Of a stretch of DNA of 64,000 nucleotides, positions 62,020-64,000 are shown in pieces. The stretch comes from Azadirachta indica (Eukaryota; Streptophyta; Magnoliopsida; Sapindales; Meliaceae). The stretch lies in assembly GCA_022749755.1 (NCBI GenBank), contig CM040451.1, positions 16,190,825 to 16,254,824 of the forward strand, given 5' to 3'. The notes under the pieces were generated by a model. It had not been told where the DNA came from. It saw only the letters and a program-made list of their open reading frames with translations, and made no database searches. A program made the translations under genes and the position numbers. The stretch's first letter is position 1. Every line of letters begins with the position of its first letter.

Positions 62020-63016
62020 GAGATAATAATATTTTCATCCCTAAACTTTGATAAAATAACAAATCAAGACATACTTGATAAATTTTGATATTTTCATCCC
62101 TACCGTTACCTCCTTCCATATAAAATAGTATTAAAGTACAATTTTATTCCTACTAATTAGATTTTTAAATTGAATTTTGACATCTTTTAAAGTTAAATCC
62201 GACAACTTTTAAAAATAAGTCTTAGCAATATAATAAAAAGTAAAAAACTGCATAAAAATAATGATATATCATTTTTTTATAATTTCTTTTATTTTTTTCT
62301 CCAACCCACAAGATGCTACAGTAGCCAGCGGTTCACTCAACTTTGCTTTTCCACCATTAGATAAGTTCCTTTAGATCTACTACTTATCCTACATTTAAGG
62401 TAGTTATTGGATTTTATCACCACCACCCTCATCAAATCATTCTTCACTGTTTGCTATCACCACACCACCAACCTCATCAAATCCTTCTCCTCCATCACCA
62501 CCACCACCACCACCACCTTTATCAATATTAGATCATGATCCGATCTTTTTTCTTCTCCCACAAATTCTCCAAATCCACAACTTCACTGCGGTCGATCACT
62601 ACCACAACCACCATCTTCAAATCCTCCACCACGATTGGTTACCACCATGATCACCATCACTATTATCATTAGATCATGATCCAATCCTCTTTCTTTTCTA
62701 ACAAATCTCCAAAACAACTCTTCCTCTAAACCCACAAATCCTCCAAAACAAATTAAAAAAAGATAGAAAACCGAGGGGAGGAGGGTTGAGAAAAAGGGGC
62801 TAAGCGAGGGAAATGCAGTGGCTAAATGTGTGTGTTGGCTTATTTTGTGCTATTCTACAGTTTTATTAGTACAAAATCAAATCTTCCCTTTGAGTTCTTA
62901 ACAAAGACTAACGATTTATAATGTCACTATGTCAGGGATAAGAATGTTAAAATTAATCAAAATATATTATAATATATTATTTTATTAAAGTTTAGTGACT
63001 AAAGTGTTATTATCCC
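62020..63016. mobile_element. 1.0-kb terminal-inverted-repeat element with a proline/CCA-rich core
   Basis: The left end is GAGATAATAATATTTTCATC and the right end, on the minus strand, is GGGATAATAACACTTTAGTC. The match extends through CTAAACTTTRATAAAATAA and onward for about 100 bp. AT-rich flanks prevent a clean target duplication (AATAAA is shared). The interior (62280-62850) is clearly less AT-rich than its surroundings, with CCACCACCACC runs and two similar phrases (TTAGATCATGATCCGATC and TTAGATCATGATCCAATC). It contains no intact ORF. A non-autonomous Mutator-like element, possibly carrying captured gene sequence, is the best reading. Confidence 0.6.
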
Positions 63017-64000
63017 AAATAAAAATATATTTATATTTTTTCAAATATATACTTTTATTATTTTTCTTGACTTTATCATATAAATATGTATAATTTATTT
63101 ATAAATTTTAAAACATAATTTTTTATTATTTTTATTTGTCTTTAAAATAGTTTAGTTGTATCAAACTATTATGTCGGTCGTCATTTATACTATTTAGACC
63201 ATTTTATATAAATTTTTTTTATTGTATTAATCATGTGACACTTGTGACTTTTAAGTGCAACATTGTCACAATATTCAATAACATTTTCCTTTCTTTTTCT
63301 ATAAAGTATTACTTGTATCATTTTCCTATCCAACTTGCAATTGGTGTTTTTTACTCTTCTTGTTGGAGCGTAATGTAAATCTTCTATAATAGAAATGAAA
63401 TATCGAAGAAAATTAAAATGTTAAAAAAAATTGTTATAAAATATAATTTTTTTAAAAAAAAAAAATTGTATTCTTATTTGAGTAAATGTAAATTTTTTAC
63501 ATGCACAATTAAGTCGAATAGAAAGAGTTTAGAAAAGTTGGAAGACATTAAATTCATTACTTTGAATATAAATTTATGGCAAGGGCTGAAAATGAATAAG
63601 TTGTAACAATGAAAGATAAAAAAATATTAAGTTACAAATAATATATAGTTATTTAAGGAATCTATTTTTGTTAAAGAAAATGATTTTACTTTAAAATTTG
63701 CCTGGCAATAGTGTCATCTTTTTTTTATGCACATACATATATTTGTTAGAAACATTACAATTTAATATTGTACTATTATGCTATAGTTCTTATAATAGAA
63801 AAAATACTATCATTACAATCTTCACAAACTCTTTTTTAATTACAAACAAATAACTTAATAAGAAACAAAAAAAGATCTTAAAAATATTGTTATGATTATT
63901 TATAATCTCAAGAAAATTAGTAGTTTTTAATGCTAAGTAATTTCTTGCTAGAAGACTGAAATTTGTAATAAAATTTTTATTAAAAGTGATAATTTGTGAA
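63017..64000. other. Gene-free AT-rich end of the window
   Basis: No supported gene. The ORF at 63418-63606 begins in a poly-A region and is Lys and Asn-rich by composition only. Confidence 0.5.

Noticed and set aside
1..64000. Search for tRNA, rRNA, CRISPR arrays, bacterial operons or viral insertions
   Set aside because: No complete cloverleaf, rRNA core or CRISPR pattern was found by eye. The tRNA-like motifs at 26.3 and 27.4 kb lie in transposon arms and do not form a full tRNA gene.

Overview
The window is nuclear DNA of a flowering plant, almost certainly a eudicot. The evidence is spliced genes with GT/AG introns, AT-rich spacers, small DNA transposons, a plant-type pentatricopeptide (PPR) gene and a tandem family of ankyrin-PGG genes. 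Species is not readable from the sequence; a woody dicot such as Citrus is only a guess. Two runs of exactly 100 N (12663-12762, 50408-50507) mark scaffold gaps of unknown size.

Region 1-12.7 kb holds no intact gene. It carries a PIF/Harbinger transposase relic (about 385-710, +), a 480-bp hAT-type element with a perfect 8-bp target duplication (4480-4959), a Mutator-like transposase relic on the minus strand (about 7960-10230, split by a 0.7-kb AT-rich insertion), and a 146-bp direct repeat that runs into the first gap.

Region 12.8-49.5 kb is a plus-strand tandem array of ankyrin-repeat/PGG membrane-protein genes (ITN1/ACD6-like): copies A (14.26-18.05), B (19.3-23.3), C (31.6-37.1), D (40.4-43.96), E (47.2-49.4), and an exonless remnant F (25.9-29.2). 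The common plan is six coding exons: a short coiled-coil exon, a 63-bp linker, a 465-468-bp ankyrin exon, 159 bp, about 425 bp, and a PGG/four-helix membrane exon of about 700 bp. A has a nonsense codon and has lost the acceptor of its PGG exon. B has a single nonsense codon. C has several frameshifts, a duplicated first exon and a 1.5-kb foldback element in its last intron. E is frameshifted, has lost a splice donor and lacks the PGG exon. D is nearly intact: exons 3-6 are open, and a 2-bp slip at its exon 2 donor is cured if exon 2 is skipped, giving a predicted 627-aa protein. Repeated flanking blocks, leader exons and inverted-repeat transposons give the array a mosaic history.

Region 51.0-60.1 kb holds two ordinary single-copy genes on the minus strand: a complete five-exon glutathionyl-hydroquinone reductase (325 aa, unusual CPWAC active-site motif) and a P-class PPR gene of about 706 codons with a one-base frameshift near 59540. 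From memory, the nearest relatives are the adjacent Arabidopsis genes At4g19880 and At4g19890, so this pair looks like conserved microsynteny next to a fast-changing array. The spacer between them contains a 0.95-kb tandem duplication. The last 4 kb holds inverted-repeat elements and microsatellites but no gene I can support.
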